The notes under the pieces were generated by a model. It had not been told where the DNA came from, searched no databases, and saw only the letters and a program-made list of their open reading frames with translations. This document shows, in pieces, positions 53,945-62,749 of a stretch of DNA of 64,000 nt; the stretch's first letter is position 1, and every line of letters begins with the position of its first letter. The translations under genes were made by a program, and so were the position numbers. Source of the stretch: Bacteroidota bacterium (GTDB lineage: Bacteria; Bacteroidota; Bacteroidia; NS11-12g; UBA9320). The stretch is taken from NCBI GenBank assembly GCA_024679565.1, contig JAIBDD010000007.1, forward strand, positions 1-64,000, read 5' to 3'.

Positions 53945-54279
53945 TGATTGTTTATCATAACGCTCGATGCAGCAAAAGCCGGGAAGCCTGTGCATTGCTT
54001 AATGAAGCAGGGCATACCTATGAGGTTGTCGATTATTTAAAAAACCCTCTTTCTGAACTTGAATTGACCGAATTGATTAAAAAGTTAGGTATCGAACCAT
54101 ACGATTTAATTCGCAAGGGTGAGCAAGTGTATAAGAAGAATTACAGCGATAAAAATGCAAATCGGGTCAATTGGATTAAAGCGATGGTTAAATATCCAAT
54201 ATTGATGGAACGCCCAATTGTTGTTTCTGGTGATAAGGCTGTAATTGGTCGTCCGCCTACTTTGGTTTTAGACCTTTAG
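53944..54279 (+). CDS. arsC: ArsC/Spx-family arsenate reductase
   Basis: A thioredoxin-fold reductase, 111 residues. The catalytic cysteine is in HNARCSKSREACALL (near 8). The supporting arginines are in LIRKGEQVY, ILMERPIVV and VIGRPPTLV, as in the glutaredoxin-linked ArsC class. It begins with GTG overlapping the previous stop. No other ars genes adjoin, so a general thiol role is possible. The stop overlaps that of the convergent gene (TTAG). Confidence 0.88.
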   Translation: MIVYHNARCSKSREACALLNEAGHTYEVVDYLKNPLSELELTELIKKLGIEPYDLIRKGEQVYKKNYSDKNANRVNWIKAMVKYPILMERPIVVSGDKAVIGRPPTLVLDL

Positions 54280-55133
54280 TCCTTCCAACGTTTTAAACTG
54301 TTTGGAGGAAACGTCCACTCTGGAGTAGTTAGCGACTCTCCGTCTTTAATCGCATACCACGGACTTAATTCCGAATCTTTAGGGTTATTTAATATGTGTA
54401 TACTTTGCGCTGGCATGTAGCTTTGAGACAATAAAAATCGTTTGTTCCCAAGACTATCCACAGCAACGTCCATTACCGTTACGGCATGACCATACGGATT
54501 ACCAGTTTGGTGAAATACGTGACCAGGTTCGATGTCAATTGCGGCTACCTGTTCAACCTCTTTGCTCATAGATTGGGTGCCACAATAGGAAAAAACAAGG
54601 TTCATGTATTTTCTAAAGTTCGCGTGTGACGTATCCTTTTTTGCAGCCTTTACCCAGGTGACATTGCTCCCGCTAATTTTGGCTCGATAGCCTTCAGTGT
54701 ATTTACTCCATTTGGCCAAATGACCACTTGTGAAGTGGAATTGAATTTTGTCGTACTCCCCACTTTCGAAAAGATATTCCGCTCTCAGTCGCATGGTTGC
54801 GTCAGCACATTGCTGTAGATCTCGATTCCCCACATCTATGTCAATTACGGCATACTGAGCTTCTTGATTGTATTTGAGTTGACCATTATATAGGTATACC
54901 TTGTTGTCCTTTTTAAGCGACAAGTTTCTCAAGTATCCTCCAATACTCATGCTATCAATTGAATGTCGAACGAATCCATCAGGAGTTGGAATTTGTCCAA
55001 CTGAATTTATTTCCACAACGGTATCAACTGCAGCGATTGCGGAGTCAGTTGATTGGGCCGTGCAGTTTGTGAGAAAGAGAACTAGTATACTGCTAGTTAT
55101 TAGGGAGTTAAATGTTTTTGGTGAGAAACGCAT
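54276..55133 (-). CDS. DUF4846 lipoprotein
   Basis: A 285-residue lipoprotein (lipobox LTNC, cysteine at 24) with the DUF4846 domain: TPDGFVRHSIDSMSIGGYLR, QYAVIDIDVGNRDLQQCADA, LRAEYLFESGEYDKIQFHFT, HFTSGHLAKWSKYTEGYR, IEPGHVFHQTGNPYGHAVTV and LLSQSYMPAQSIHILNNP. Family function is unknown. It is common in Bacteroidota. Its stop codon shares bases with the arsC stop. The 173-bp gap upstream before the next gene shows no other gene. Confidence 0.9.
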   Translation of the reverse strand: MRFSPKTFNSLITSSILVLFLTNCTAQSTDSAIAAVDTVVEINSVGQIPTPDGFVRHSIDSMSIGGYLRNLSLKKDNKVYLYNGQLKYNQEAQYAVIDIDVGNRDLQQCADATMRLRAEYLFESGEYDKIQFHFTSGHLAKWSKYTEGYRAKISGSNVTWVKAAKKDTSHANFRKYMNLVFSYCGTQSMSKEVEQVAAIDIEPGHVFHQTGNPYGHAVTVMDVAVDSLGNKRFLLSQSYMPAQSIHILNNPKDSELSPWYAIKDGESLTTPEWTFPPNSLKRWKD

Positions 55134-55306
55134 ATGTACAATGTAAACGCCACGTTTAAGTTAAGTAGTATGTAACCTTGGTCTTTTACTTTCTCTGCTA
55201 TACACGTATTATTCGGAGTTGATAAAAACAATATGCATCCAGGTAAGATTTGTATAACATTGCAGGGAACACTTTTTGATATTCATATTGTGAGAATCAT
55301 TATTTC

Positions 55307-58216
55307 ATGATAAAACACTTCATCATTCGTAAGGTCATCATAATTGCATTACTACTGGTTTATGCAGCTGGTTATGCGCCTAATCCGGAAAACTATGCTT
55401 CCGATTGGGTGGACAATACATTCGACGCAATGACAGTCGATGAGCGTATTGCTCAACTTATGATGATTGAAGTTCGCACGAGTTATGGTAAAGCACATTT
55501 AGATAAAGTGCGGTCGGATATCAATAAATATAAAGTAGGGGGCGTTATCTTTTTTAAGGGTGACCCACTTACAGAAGTACGCTTGACAAATGAATTCCAA
55601 GCGATGTCTAAAACGCCTTTACTTGTTGCTATAGATGGAGAATGGGGTTTGGCCATGCGGTTAAGCAACACAACTTCATTTCCGTATCAGATGGGTTTAG
55701 GTGGAATTGTAGATAATTCCATCATTTACGAGATGGGTCGTGAAATCGGACGTCAGTGCAAACGCATGGGAATTCATGTAAACTTTGCGCCTGTAATTGA
55801 TGTAAACAATAATCCCAATAACCCAGTGATCAACTATCGATCATTTGGAGAAGACAAAAAGAATGTTGCAGAAAAGGGGTGGGCATATGCCAGTGGTATG
55901 CAACGCGAAAATGTTATGGCGTGTGCCAAGCATTTTCCAGGTCATGGTGATACTGACGTAGATTCTCACAAAGATTTGCCAGTCATTAATCATTCTCGAG
56001 AAAGATTGGACTCCATTGAACTTTACCCTTTTAGGTCTTTGATAGACAGTGGCGTGATGAGCGTTATGACGGCGCATTTGTACATTCCTGCTATAGACCC
56101 TACACCAAATACAGCGATCTCCATTTCACCGATTGGTATAAATGGATTGTTACGCAAGGAATTAGGATTTAACGGACTTGCGTTTACAGATGCACTGAAT
56201 ATGCAAGGTGTAGCAAAATTCCATCAGCCAGGGGAACTGGAACTAAAAGCACTAAAAGCAGGGAACGATATCTTGCTTGCCCCGGGTAACATACCTAGAG
56301 CCATCGAATTAATTAAAGCAGCCGTAAAAAGCGGTGCGTTAACACAAGCTTATGTTGACGAAAAAGTACGTAAGGTGTTAAGAGCAAAGTATTGGGCTGG
56401 ATTGAACGATTATACACCACTGTCAGAGGAAAATTTAATAGAAGAATTAAACTCTTCTTATGCGAATTTCTTACTGAATAAGTTGATTGAAAAGCAGTTG
56501 TGTGTTGTTCAAGACAAAGACGACTTATTACCGCTTAAACTAAACAGTAAGAAGAAAATAGCCACGTTGTCTATTGGAGGTGCGGTGAACAATGATTTTC
56601 AAAAAACCTTTGATCACTACCAAAAAGCGACACACTTACATCTTCCGAAAGCGATTTCATCGGCACAGGTTGCCAGTGTAGCCAAAACATATGCCGACTA
56701 TGATGTTGTAGTTGTAACACTCCATAAAACCAGCAAATACCCGAGAAATAATTTTGGTGTAGATATGTCAACAGCCCGTTTCGTAAAGGCGTTGAATAAG
56801 GTTAAGAAGTGCATTTTTGTTGATTTTGGAAACCCGTATAACCTTAAGTTTTTTGATGGGATGAACACCGTTGTAATGGCCTATCAAGATGACAAAGTGA
56901 ACCAAGTTAAAGCGGCTCAAATGCTGTTTGGGGCAATTCCAGCTGATGCGTTTTTACCGGTGTCTGTAACACAAAACTTTAAACTGTTTAATCAGAAAGT
57001 GGTAGAAGATTCTAAACTGCTGCAGTATGGTGAACCAAATGAGGTCGCTCTCAATCAAGACAAGCTTTCGAAGATAGATAGTATAGCAAAAGACGCCATT
57101 GCCAAAGGAGCAACTCCTGGCTGTCAGGTGTTGGTTGCACGATATGGCAAGGTGGTTTATCAAAAATCGTTTGGGAAACATACATACAGTGAACGGCGTC
57201 GGGTGAATAATGACGATTTATATGATTTAGCATCCTTAACCAAGGTAAATGCCACCACACTTTCCATCATGAAACTGGTGGAAGACTCTGTAATAAAACT
57301 TTCGGATCCACTGTCGAAGTACCTCGAAAATCTGGATACGACAAACAAGCAAGACATAACCCTAAAACAAGTCCTCACCCATTCAGCGGGTCTCAAAAGT
57401 TGGATACCATTTTATCGGGTTACCACAGAAGATCCATTGGTTTATGACACTACTTTTTCTCATATCGCTTCTGACAAGTTTTGTATAAAAGTGTCGGATG
57501 ATTTGTACATGTGTCGTGAATTTCAATCGGTCATTTTTGGAACCATCTACGACTCTGATGTAAAACAACCAGGTCATTACAAATACAGTGATTTAGGTAT
57601 GATTTTGATGCGTTACTTGATCGAACAAGTTACCCATACAACACTAGATCGATTTGTCGATAGCGTTTTTTACCAACCTATGGGGTTACGAACAATGACG
57701 TACAATCCATTAACGAAATTTGGTAAGTCCGAAATTGTACCAACAGAGGACAATGCAGATTTTAGAAAAAGCTTAATCCATGGTTACGTGCACGATCCAG
57801 CAGCAGCAATGCTTGGCGGCGTTTCAGGGCATGCAGGATTGTTTTCTAATAGTGCTGATGTCGCGGCAATTTTGCAAATGTTGATGAACGGTGGTTTTTA
57901 TAACGGCAAGCGATTTTTGGCTCCAGAAACCATCAATAGATTTACCAAGTATCAATACATAAATTCTCGTAGAGGAATCGGTTTTGATAAACCTGAGCCA
58001 AACTCAAGGAAGGTAAATCCCGTATCTGATTACGCTTCAGGCAAAACGTTCGGACATAGTGGGTTTACAGGCACACAAATGTGGGCCGATCCAGAAAATG
58101 GCATAGTATATGTCTTTCTATCAAACAGGGTGTTCCCGAATGCTGATAACAAAAAGCTGATCAGCATGAGTGTACGCACTAAAATTATGGATGTGATTTA
58201 CGAATCAATGGAGTGA
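55307..58216 (+). CDS. NagZ-like glycoside hydrolase family 3 fused to a serine beta-lactamase domain
   Basis: A 969-residue two-enzyme protein. A signal peptide (about 1-22) precedes a GH3 domain (about 35-590): ACAKHFPGHGDTDVDSHKDL carries the His-Asp acid-base dyad of NagZ, and FTDALNMQGV holds the nucleophile aspartate near 297. A beta-lactamase/class C-like domain (about 600-965) follows, with YDLASLTKVNATT (SxxK near 643), YKYSDLGMILM (YxD in place of YxN) and KTFGHSGFTGT (HSG in place of KTG). Such fusions occur in Bacteroidota and probably act on muropeptides in the periplasm: GlcNAc removal and D-Ala or ester hydrolysis. That pairing is inference. Confidence 0.92.
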   Translation: MIKHFIIRKVIIIALLLVYAAGYAPNPENYASDWVDNTFDAMTVDERIAQLMMIEVRTSYGKAHLDKVRSDINKYKVGGVIFFKGDPLTEVRLTNEFQAMSKTPLLVAIDGEWGLAMRLSNTTSFPYQMGLGGIVDNSIIYEMGREIGRQCKRMGIHVNFAPVIDVNNNPNNPVINYRSFGEDKKNVAEKGWAYASGMQRENVMACAKHFPGHGDTDVDSHKDLPVINHSRERLDSIELYPFRSLIDSGVMSVMTAHLYIPAIDPTPNTAISISPIGINGLLRKELGFNGLAFTDALNMQGVAKFHQPGELELKALKAGNDILLAPGNIPRAIELIKAAVKSGALTQAYVDEKVRKVLRAKYWAGLNDYTPLSEENLIEELNSSYANFLLNKLIEKQLCVVQDKDDLLPLKLNSKKKIATLSIGGAVNNDFQKTFDHYQKATHLHLPKAISSAQVASVAKTYADYDVVVVTLHKTSKYPRNNFGVDMSTARFVKALNKVKKCIFVDFGNPYNLKFFDGMNTVVMAYQDDKVNQVKAAQMLFGAIPADAFLPVSVTQNFKLFNQKVVEDSKLLQYGEPNEVALNQDKLSKIDSIAKDAIAKGATPGCQVLVARYGKVVYQKSFGKHTYSERRRVNNDDLYDLASLTKVNATTLSIMKLVEDSVIKLSDPLSKYLENLDTTNKQDITLKQVLTHSAGLKSWIPFYRVTTEDPLVYDTTFSHIASDKFCIKVSDDLYMCREFQSVIFGTIYDSDVKQPGHYKYSDLGMILMRYLIEQVTHTTLDRFVDSVFYQPMGLRTMTYNPLTKFGKSEIVPTEDNADFRKSLIHGYVHDPAAAMLGGVSGHAGLFSNSADVAAILQMLMNGGFYNGKRFLAPETINRFTKYQYINSRRGIGFDKPEPNSRKVNPVSDYASGKTFGHSGFTGTQMWADPENGIVYVFLSNRVFPNADNKKLISMSVRTKIMDVIYESME

Positions 58217-58271
58217 TTCGGTACATTTGAAGCTGTAGTCCATCCAATTGTCTAATTCAAAATATATTTAA

Positions 58272-59009
58272 ATGAAAAAGTGGAGTCTAATCTTAGGGTT
58301 AACCATCACCCTTACATCTTGTGATACCTTATTGCAAGTTCTTGGTACAGCTAACGAAGTATTAAGCGAAACTGGTGGTATTACAGAAGGAGAAGCAGCA
58401 GATGGCTTAAAACAAGCTTTAACAAAGGGTGTAGGCAGCGGTACTGATTTTCTTGGAAAAACAGATGGATTCTTGAAGAATGCGGCGTACAAAATTTTGA
58501 TGCCAAAAGAAGTACGTGATGTGGAACAAAAGATAAGAGGAAATGTAGCTGCAAATTTAATTGCGGGCAAACACCTGGATAACTTGGTGACGGCAATGAA
58601 TAGAGGTGCTGAAGGTGCTATGGCAGAGGCCAAGCCCATTTTTGTTAATGCCATCAAACAAATGACAATTAAAGATGCCATCAATATTGTGACAGGTGGT
58701 GATGGTGCAGCAACCAATTATTTAAAAAGCGCTACCAGTGCTCAACTCAAAGAAAAATTCTTACCGATTATCAAGAATTCCTTAGACAAGGTAAACGCGA
58801 ATGATATTTGGACTCCTGTATCGAAGGGGTACAATGTTGTAACCGGGAAAAGTGTTACAACAGACCTTAACGAATATGTAACGGAGAACGCTATGACGGC
58901 GTTGTTTTCTGAGATTAAAAGTCAGGAAGATAAGATTCGATCAAACCCAGTTGAACGTACTACGGAGATTCTTAAAAAAGTATTCGCTTACGCGGATTCA
59001 AATAAGTAA
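58272..59009 (+). CDS. DUF4197 lipoprotein
   Basis: The 245-residue lipoprotein (TLTSC, cysteine at 17) is mostly helical with the DUF4197 core: EGEAADGLKQALTKGVGSGT, AYKILMPKEVRDVEQKIRGN, NRGAEGAMAEAKPIFVNAIK, DAINIVTGGDGAATNYLKSA and ATSAQLKEKFLPIIKNSLDK. Function unknown. It is followed by a strong terminator. Confidence 0.92.
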   Translation: MKKWSLILGLTITLTSCDTLLQVLGTANEVLSETGGITEGEAADGLKQALTKGVGSGTDFLGKTDGFLKNAAYKILMPKEVRDVEQKIRGNVAANLIAGKHLDNLVTAMNRGAEGAMAEAKPIFVNAIKQMTIKDAINIVTGGDGAATNYLKSATSAQLKEKFLPIIKNSLDKVNANDIWTPVSKGYNVVTGKSVTTDLNEYVTENAMTALFSEIKSQEDKIRSNPVERTTEILKKVFAYADSNK

Positions 59010-59025
59010 AGAAATATAATTTCAG

Positions 59026-59059
59026 AAAGTGCGATTCGCTTGCCGAATCGCACTTTTTT
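59026..59059 (+). terminator. Rho-independent terminator
   Basis: A perfect 13-bp stem (aaagtgcgattcg with cgaatcgcacttt, loop cttgc) followed by six T's on the plus strand. It stops the DUF4197 transcript. It also overlaps the stop codon of the convergent gene, so it may act on both strands, though T's on the minus side are few. Confidence 0.93.
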
Positions 59060-61007
59060 AATATCGTTTTTTCAGTAACAAGTTTCCTTTCTTATCAAAG
59101 GTTTTCCAGGTTCCTTTTTTGCGCCCCATTTTGTATTTACCGGTTAGGCGTTTGCTACCGTTTTGGTAGTATTCCACATACGAACCATGCAGCACACCGT
59201 GCTTGGTGTCTGCCTTTATCTGTAGTTTTTCAGATCCTGGGAATTGCTTTTTATATACCCCATCTTCAATCCACTCTAACACAAATGTTGAACTATTAAT
59301 GTCGCGGTCTGAGGCATACAGTCGATACAGTTTTTCAAACTCATCTTCCTCGATGGTTTCTGTACTTTCAGGTTCCGAAGCCTTGCGCAGCAAAGCTCGT
59401 GTTACGAAGCCATTACCATCACCAATTAAATTTAAGCCAAAACTTTCAAATGATTCAAAGTAAGGTTTGCTCTTCTGAAGTGATTTTTTTGATTCCGAAT
59501 CCAAGAGAGGAAGAAGAACAGGATATAAATTTGGCACGGAAACATAAACGTTGACACTGCTCTTATCGTGTTGCTCCGAATAGTTTTGATAATTCGGTGA
59601 AGTCTCTAAACAACGCTGATTTTCGTAGTCTTCAATAAGTCCAATAAGCGTATATGGACTGTTCGAAAACACCACGTAGTCTTCCAAAATGGTATAATAG
59701 GGTTTTGTAATTGTATTAAACTTGTTACCAAATAGTAGCTTAAATAAGCCCTTTATTTCTAGATACTGTATTTGGTAATTGCGATACTCAATTTGCTTAA
59801 ATAATGCCGGCGTTCTTTTCTTTACTTGTTCAGCAACAAAATGAAGACGTTCTTTAGCATCAGTGATGTCATTCGCTTTTATCAGCACAACGGCATTTTC
59901 CTTTGTGTTATAGGCTAGGTTTTTTCGCAATTGAGCAATAGATATTTCATCACCTATCCAATGGAGTAAATCTCTTTCTACAGAAACCCCAAGCACGGCT
60001 TCCAGCTGCAAAATTTGTTTGGTGTATTGCCCATAGGCAGATTCTTGTTTTAGGTATGTTTCGAGGTTAGATCTCAATGCATCAAAAGAGGCAAAATTGA
60101 AACTCATCGACCAAGCGGTTCGGTTCGACAATACCTTTCCGACCTCATTCACACTTTCTCCTGATTGTGTGAAGGCCTTTACATAAGAGCTTTGAGCACT
60201 ATCAATAGACGCATATCCTTCAACCTGCCAGTAATCAGCATCTACGGTAAAATCAAAGCTGCTGGATTGAAGTTGTTTGGTTATTGTAGTTAACCCACCT
60301 AAATCATCCTGAAAATAACAGTTCAGTAAATTTCCAATTTGATGGTATGGTAAGTAGAAACGGAAAAGGCCATTTTGAGAAACCGACTTAAATGTAGATT
60401 CAAACTGCACTGTGGCATCAATCGATTTGTGTGAAGCTACAGTCTGTAAAGACTGTGTTAAGATGTCCTTAGAATAGGAGCAGATCAATTGGTTATCTAT
60501 ATGAGCGAAGTACATGGACTCCCCAATGTTGTCAGTTGCTTGAAATACCGTTAGTGATTCGATGGACAATTCAGAGCACGTATAACCAGATGACTTTAGA
60601 ACCTGTTTCAAACCAAGGAGCAATAATGATTTTTTGGCTTTAGGACTTACACCTGCAACAAAAAGAAAATCATACTCTTTGGTACCAATAGCATGCGCCG
60701 ATATAAGTAAAGGTCTACCATCAAACCAGTCAAATATTTTACGGTTATCAGAAATTAGGGTGTCTAGATAATCGGCGTCATCCGTTAAATCAGCCATCAC
60801 TGGATGATGTTTAAGAATTTGCCAAATTTCGGTATCGCTAAAAGCTGTCCAATTGGCTATTGGATCTTTGGTCTCCAAAACGTACAGCGCGTTTTCTGGA
60901 ATCAATTTGAAACCATCAAGCACCTTGGTCTGGTTAGCTTGAAAGTATAGCCATGTTCCTCCTATTAGCACCAAAGGGAGAATAAACAGGAGATACTTTT
61001 TTTTCAT
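59058..61007 (-). CDS. DUF3352-like membrane protein with C-terminal MORN-type repeats
   Basis: A protein of about 649 residues. An N-terminal anchor (about 4-24, MKKKYLLFILPLVLIGG) is followed by a long region opening FKLIPENALYVLETKDPIAN, the DUF3352-type phrase for a putative peptidase-inhibitor-like or chaperone fold. The last 60 residues (HGVLHGSYVEYYQNGSKRLT, GKYKMGRKKGTWKTFDKKGN) are MORN-like beta-hairpins, common in Bacteroidota. Function unknown, probably periplasm-facing. Start ATG 61007 is preferred over TTG 61025. On the minus strand TACTTTTC (61015-61022, one mismatch) lies seven bases upstream. Confidence 0.78.
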   Translation of the reverse strand: MKKKYLLFILPLVLIGGTWLYFQANQTKVLDGFKLIPENALYVLETKDPIANWTAFSDTEIWQILKHHPVMADLTDDADYLDTLISDNRKIFDWFDGRPLLISAHAIGTKEYDFLFVAGVSPKAKKSLLLLGLKQVLKSSGYTCSELSIESLTVFQATDNIGESMYFAHIDNQLICSYSKDILTQSLQTVASHKSIDATVQFESTFKSVSQNGLFRFYLPYHQIGNLLNCYFQDDLGGLTTITKQLQSSSFDFTVDADYWQVEGYASIDSAQSSYVKAFTQSGESVNEVGKVLSNRTAWSMSFNFASFDALRSNLETYLKQESAYGQYTKQILQLEAVLGVSVERDLLHWIGDEISIAQLRKNLAYNTKENAVVLIKANDITDAKERLHFVAEQVKKRTPALFKQIEYRNYQIQYLEIKGLFKLLFGNKFNTITKPYYTILEDYVVFSNSPYTLIGLIEDYENQRCLETSPNYQNYSEQHDKSSVNVYVSVPNLYPVLLPLLDSESKKSLQKSKPYFESFESFGLNLIGDGNGFVTRALLRKASEPESTETIEEDEFEKLYRLYASDRDINSSTFVLEWIEDGVYKKQFPGSEKLQIKADTKHGVLHGSYVEYYQNGSKRLTGKYKMGRKKGTWKTFDKKGNLLLKKRY

Positions 61008-61104
61008 TTCGACGGAAAAGTACAAAAGAAGTTAAACTTTAACGTAGAAGACATTTTAGGCCGAAACTAATTACAGCCATTGCTGTTAATATTACGAACA
61101 AACT

Positions 61105-61112
61105 TAATTTCG
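61105..61112 (+). promoter_or_regulatory. Near-consensus TAnnTTTG box, possible leaderless GTG start
   Basis: TAATTTCG (one mismatch) ends four bases before GTG 61117. ATTG at 61079-61082 is 22 nt upstream. It would drive the operon that contains the Mrp/ApbC and NifU-like genes. Confidence 0.45.
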
Positions 61113-61116
61113 CGGA

Positions 61117-61425
61117 GTGAAAAAGTATTGGGAACGACTTAAAGCAAAATGGGGTATTGAAACCGATCGAAGGATGGTGGTTATTTTTATCGTATTTGCC
61201 ATTACAGGAAGTGCTACGTTATTTGTTCGAAAGGCACTATTCAGTGCGTTTAATATAGATATAGATCACAAAGTGCTTGCAATCATTGTGAAGTGGGTGT
61301 CCATCTATTTCATCTATCAGATTATGTTGTTTATTATTGGAACTATCTTCAAAGAAGGAAAGTTCTTTTGGTGGTTCATAAAGAAAATGAACTTGAGAAT
61401 GATTGGTAAAAAACCTACAAAATGA
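61117..61425 (+). CDS. DUF6787-like small membrane protein
   Basis: A 102-residue protein: a basic start (YWERLKAKWGIETDRRM), then two to three membrane segments (MVVIFIVFAITGSATLFV, HKVLAIIVKWVSIYFIYQIM) and a basic end. It resembles the small Bacteroidota membrane family now called DUF6787 (recalled, not searched). It starts with GTG and overlaps the next gene by four bases. Its constant place beside mrp suggests a linked role, but none is known. Confidence 0.75.
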   Translation: MKKYWERLKAKWGIETDRRMVVIFIVFAITGSATLFVRKALFSAFNIDIDHKVLAIIVKWVSIYFIYQIMLFIIGTIFKEGKFFWWFIKKMNLRMIGKKPTK

Positions 61426-62483
61426 GTGTTACAAAAGAGGCAATATTAGCGGCTTTAAGTCATGTTGATGATCCGGATTTGAAAAAGGATTTGGTCACGT
61501 TAAACATGATAAAGAATATACAGGTTGAAGATACAAAGGTTCAATTTGACGTAGAGTTAACTACTCCTGCATGTCCAATGAAAGACATGATACAAAATGC
61601 ATGCGTAAACGCGGTTCAACATTTTGTGTCAAAAGATCTTGAAGTTACGCCTAATATGACCAGCAGAGTGACTACTAACCGTCAAGAAAAAGAAGTGCTA
61701 CCAGGGGTTAAAAATATAATCGCAGTGGCCAGCGGAAAAGGGGGCGTTGGAAAGTCTACAGTTGCTGTAAACTTAGCGCGAAGTTTGGCCGATTCAGGGG
61801 CATCTGTTGGCATTTTAGATGCAGATATCTATGGGCCAAGTTTACCTACAATGTTTGGCTTGCAAGGTGAGAAACCGGGTCAGGTAGAAGGTAAAATGGA
61901 ACCACTGGTTAAGGATGGAATCAAAGTAATTTCAATTGGCTTTTTGGTCGATGAAAATCAGGCCATCGTTTGGCGAGGTCCTATGGCGTCTTCCGCAATA
62001 AAACAGTTCACAACAGACGTGAATTGGGGCGAACTAGATTATTTGATATTGGATTTACCTCCGGGTACTGGAGACATACACTTAACCATTGCGAAGCAAG
62101 TTCCGGTAAGCGGGTCAGTAATTGTTACAACACCTCAGTCGGTGGCGCTAGCTGACTGTAAAAAGGCAGTTAATATGTTCCTGAACCCTAACATTAATGT
62201 GCCGGTATTTGGTATCGTAGAAAACATGAGCTATTTCAGCCCAGAAGATCAACCAGATAAACGCTATTATCTGTTTGGTAAAGATGGTGGTAAAGAAATA
62301 GCCGAGCAGTTTAATCTACCTCTATTGGGTCAGATACCACTTGTTGAATCAATTCGTACTTCAGGAGACAATGGAACGGCCATTGAAAAAACGGAAACAG
62401 TAAAGGCCGCATATGATCAATTAGCAGGGGAATTGGCACGCCAAGTGGCCATTACAAACAGTGTTGCCAGTTTATCAAATTAA
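61422..62483 (+). CDS. apbC: Mrp/NBP35-family iron-sulfur carrier ATPase (ApbC)
   Basis: A P-loop scaffold that delivers Fe-S clusters, 353 residues. The N-terminal DUF59/MIP18 domain (about 1-90) has TTPACPMKDMI. Then come the deviant Walker A GKGGVGKST near 106-114, DADIYGPSLPTM and LPPGTGDIHLT. The usual CxxC that bridges a cluster between subunits is absent: the equivalent stretch reads ENMSYFSPEDQPDKRYYLFG. To my knowledge this is common in Bacteroidota. It is cotranscribed with a NifU-type protein that does have CxxC. Confidence 0.95.
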   Translation: MSVTKEAILAALSHVDDPDLKKDLVTLNMIKNIQVEDTKVQFDVELTTPACPMKDMIQNACVNAVQHFVSKDLEVTPNMTSRVTTNRQEKEVLPGVKNIIAVASGKGGVGKSTVAVNLARSLADSGASVGILDADIYGPSLPTMFGLQGEKPGQVEGKMEPLVKDGIKVISIGFLVDENQAIVWRGPMASSAIKQFTTDVNWGELDYLILDLPPGTGDIHLTIAKQVPVSGSVIVTTPQSVALADCKKAVNMFLNPNINVPVFGIVENMSYFSPEDQPDKRYYLFGKDGGKEIAEQFNLPLLGQIPLVESIRTSGDNGTAIEKTETVKAAYDQLAGELARQVAITNSVASLSN

Positions 62484-62511
62484 CGTAACTTCGAACTATA
62501 ATAAAGTGATC

Positions 62512-62745
62512 GTGAATAACGAAATACAAGCTAAAATTGAGGAGGCTCTGAATAACATTAGACCCTTTTTGAAAGCCGATGGTGGCGATGTTGAGTTGAT
62601 TAGCGTTGACAATGATATCGTAAAACTACGTTTGTTAGGAGCTTGTAGTAGTTGTGAAATAAGTCATATTACGATGAAGGCTGGAATTGAAGAGAGCATT
62701 CGTCGAATTTACCCTGAGGTAAAAGAAGTTGTAGCAGAGGCATAA
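62512..62745 (+). CDS. NifU C-terminal-domain Fe-S scaffold
   Basis: A small Fe-S scaffold of about 77 residues: IRPFLKADGGDVELISVDND and the cluster-binding LGACSSCEISHITMKAGIEE (CxxC). The frame is open from 62461, but the first part overlaps apbC and does not look like the family. GTG 62512 gives NNEIQAKIEEALNNI, the normal N-terminus. GTG 62506 is equally possible. It probably supplies clusters to, or receives them from, the upstream carrier. Confidence 0.87.
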   Translation: MNNEIQAKIEEALNNIRPFLKADGGDVELISVDNDIVKLRLLGACSSCEISHITMKAGIEESIRRIYPEVKEVVAEA

Positions 62746-62749
62746 TTCT

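Noticed and set aside
58268-58717. 149-codon antisense frame over the DUF4197 gene
   Set aside because: It is contained in a clear lipoprotein gene on the other strand and has no family motif.
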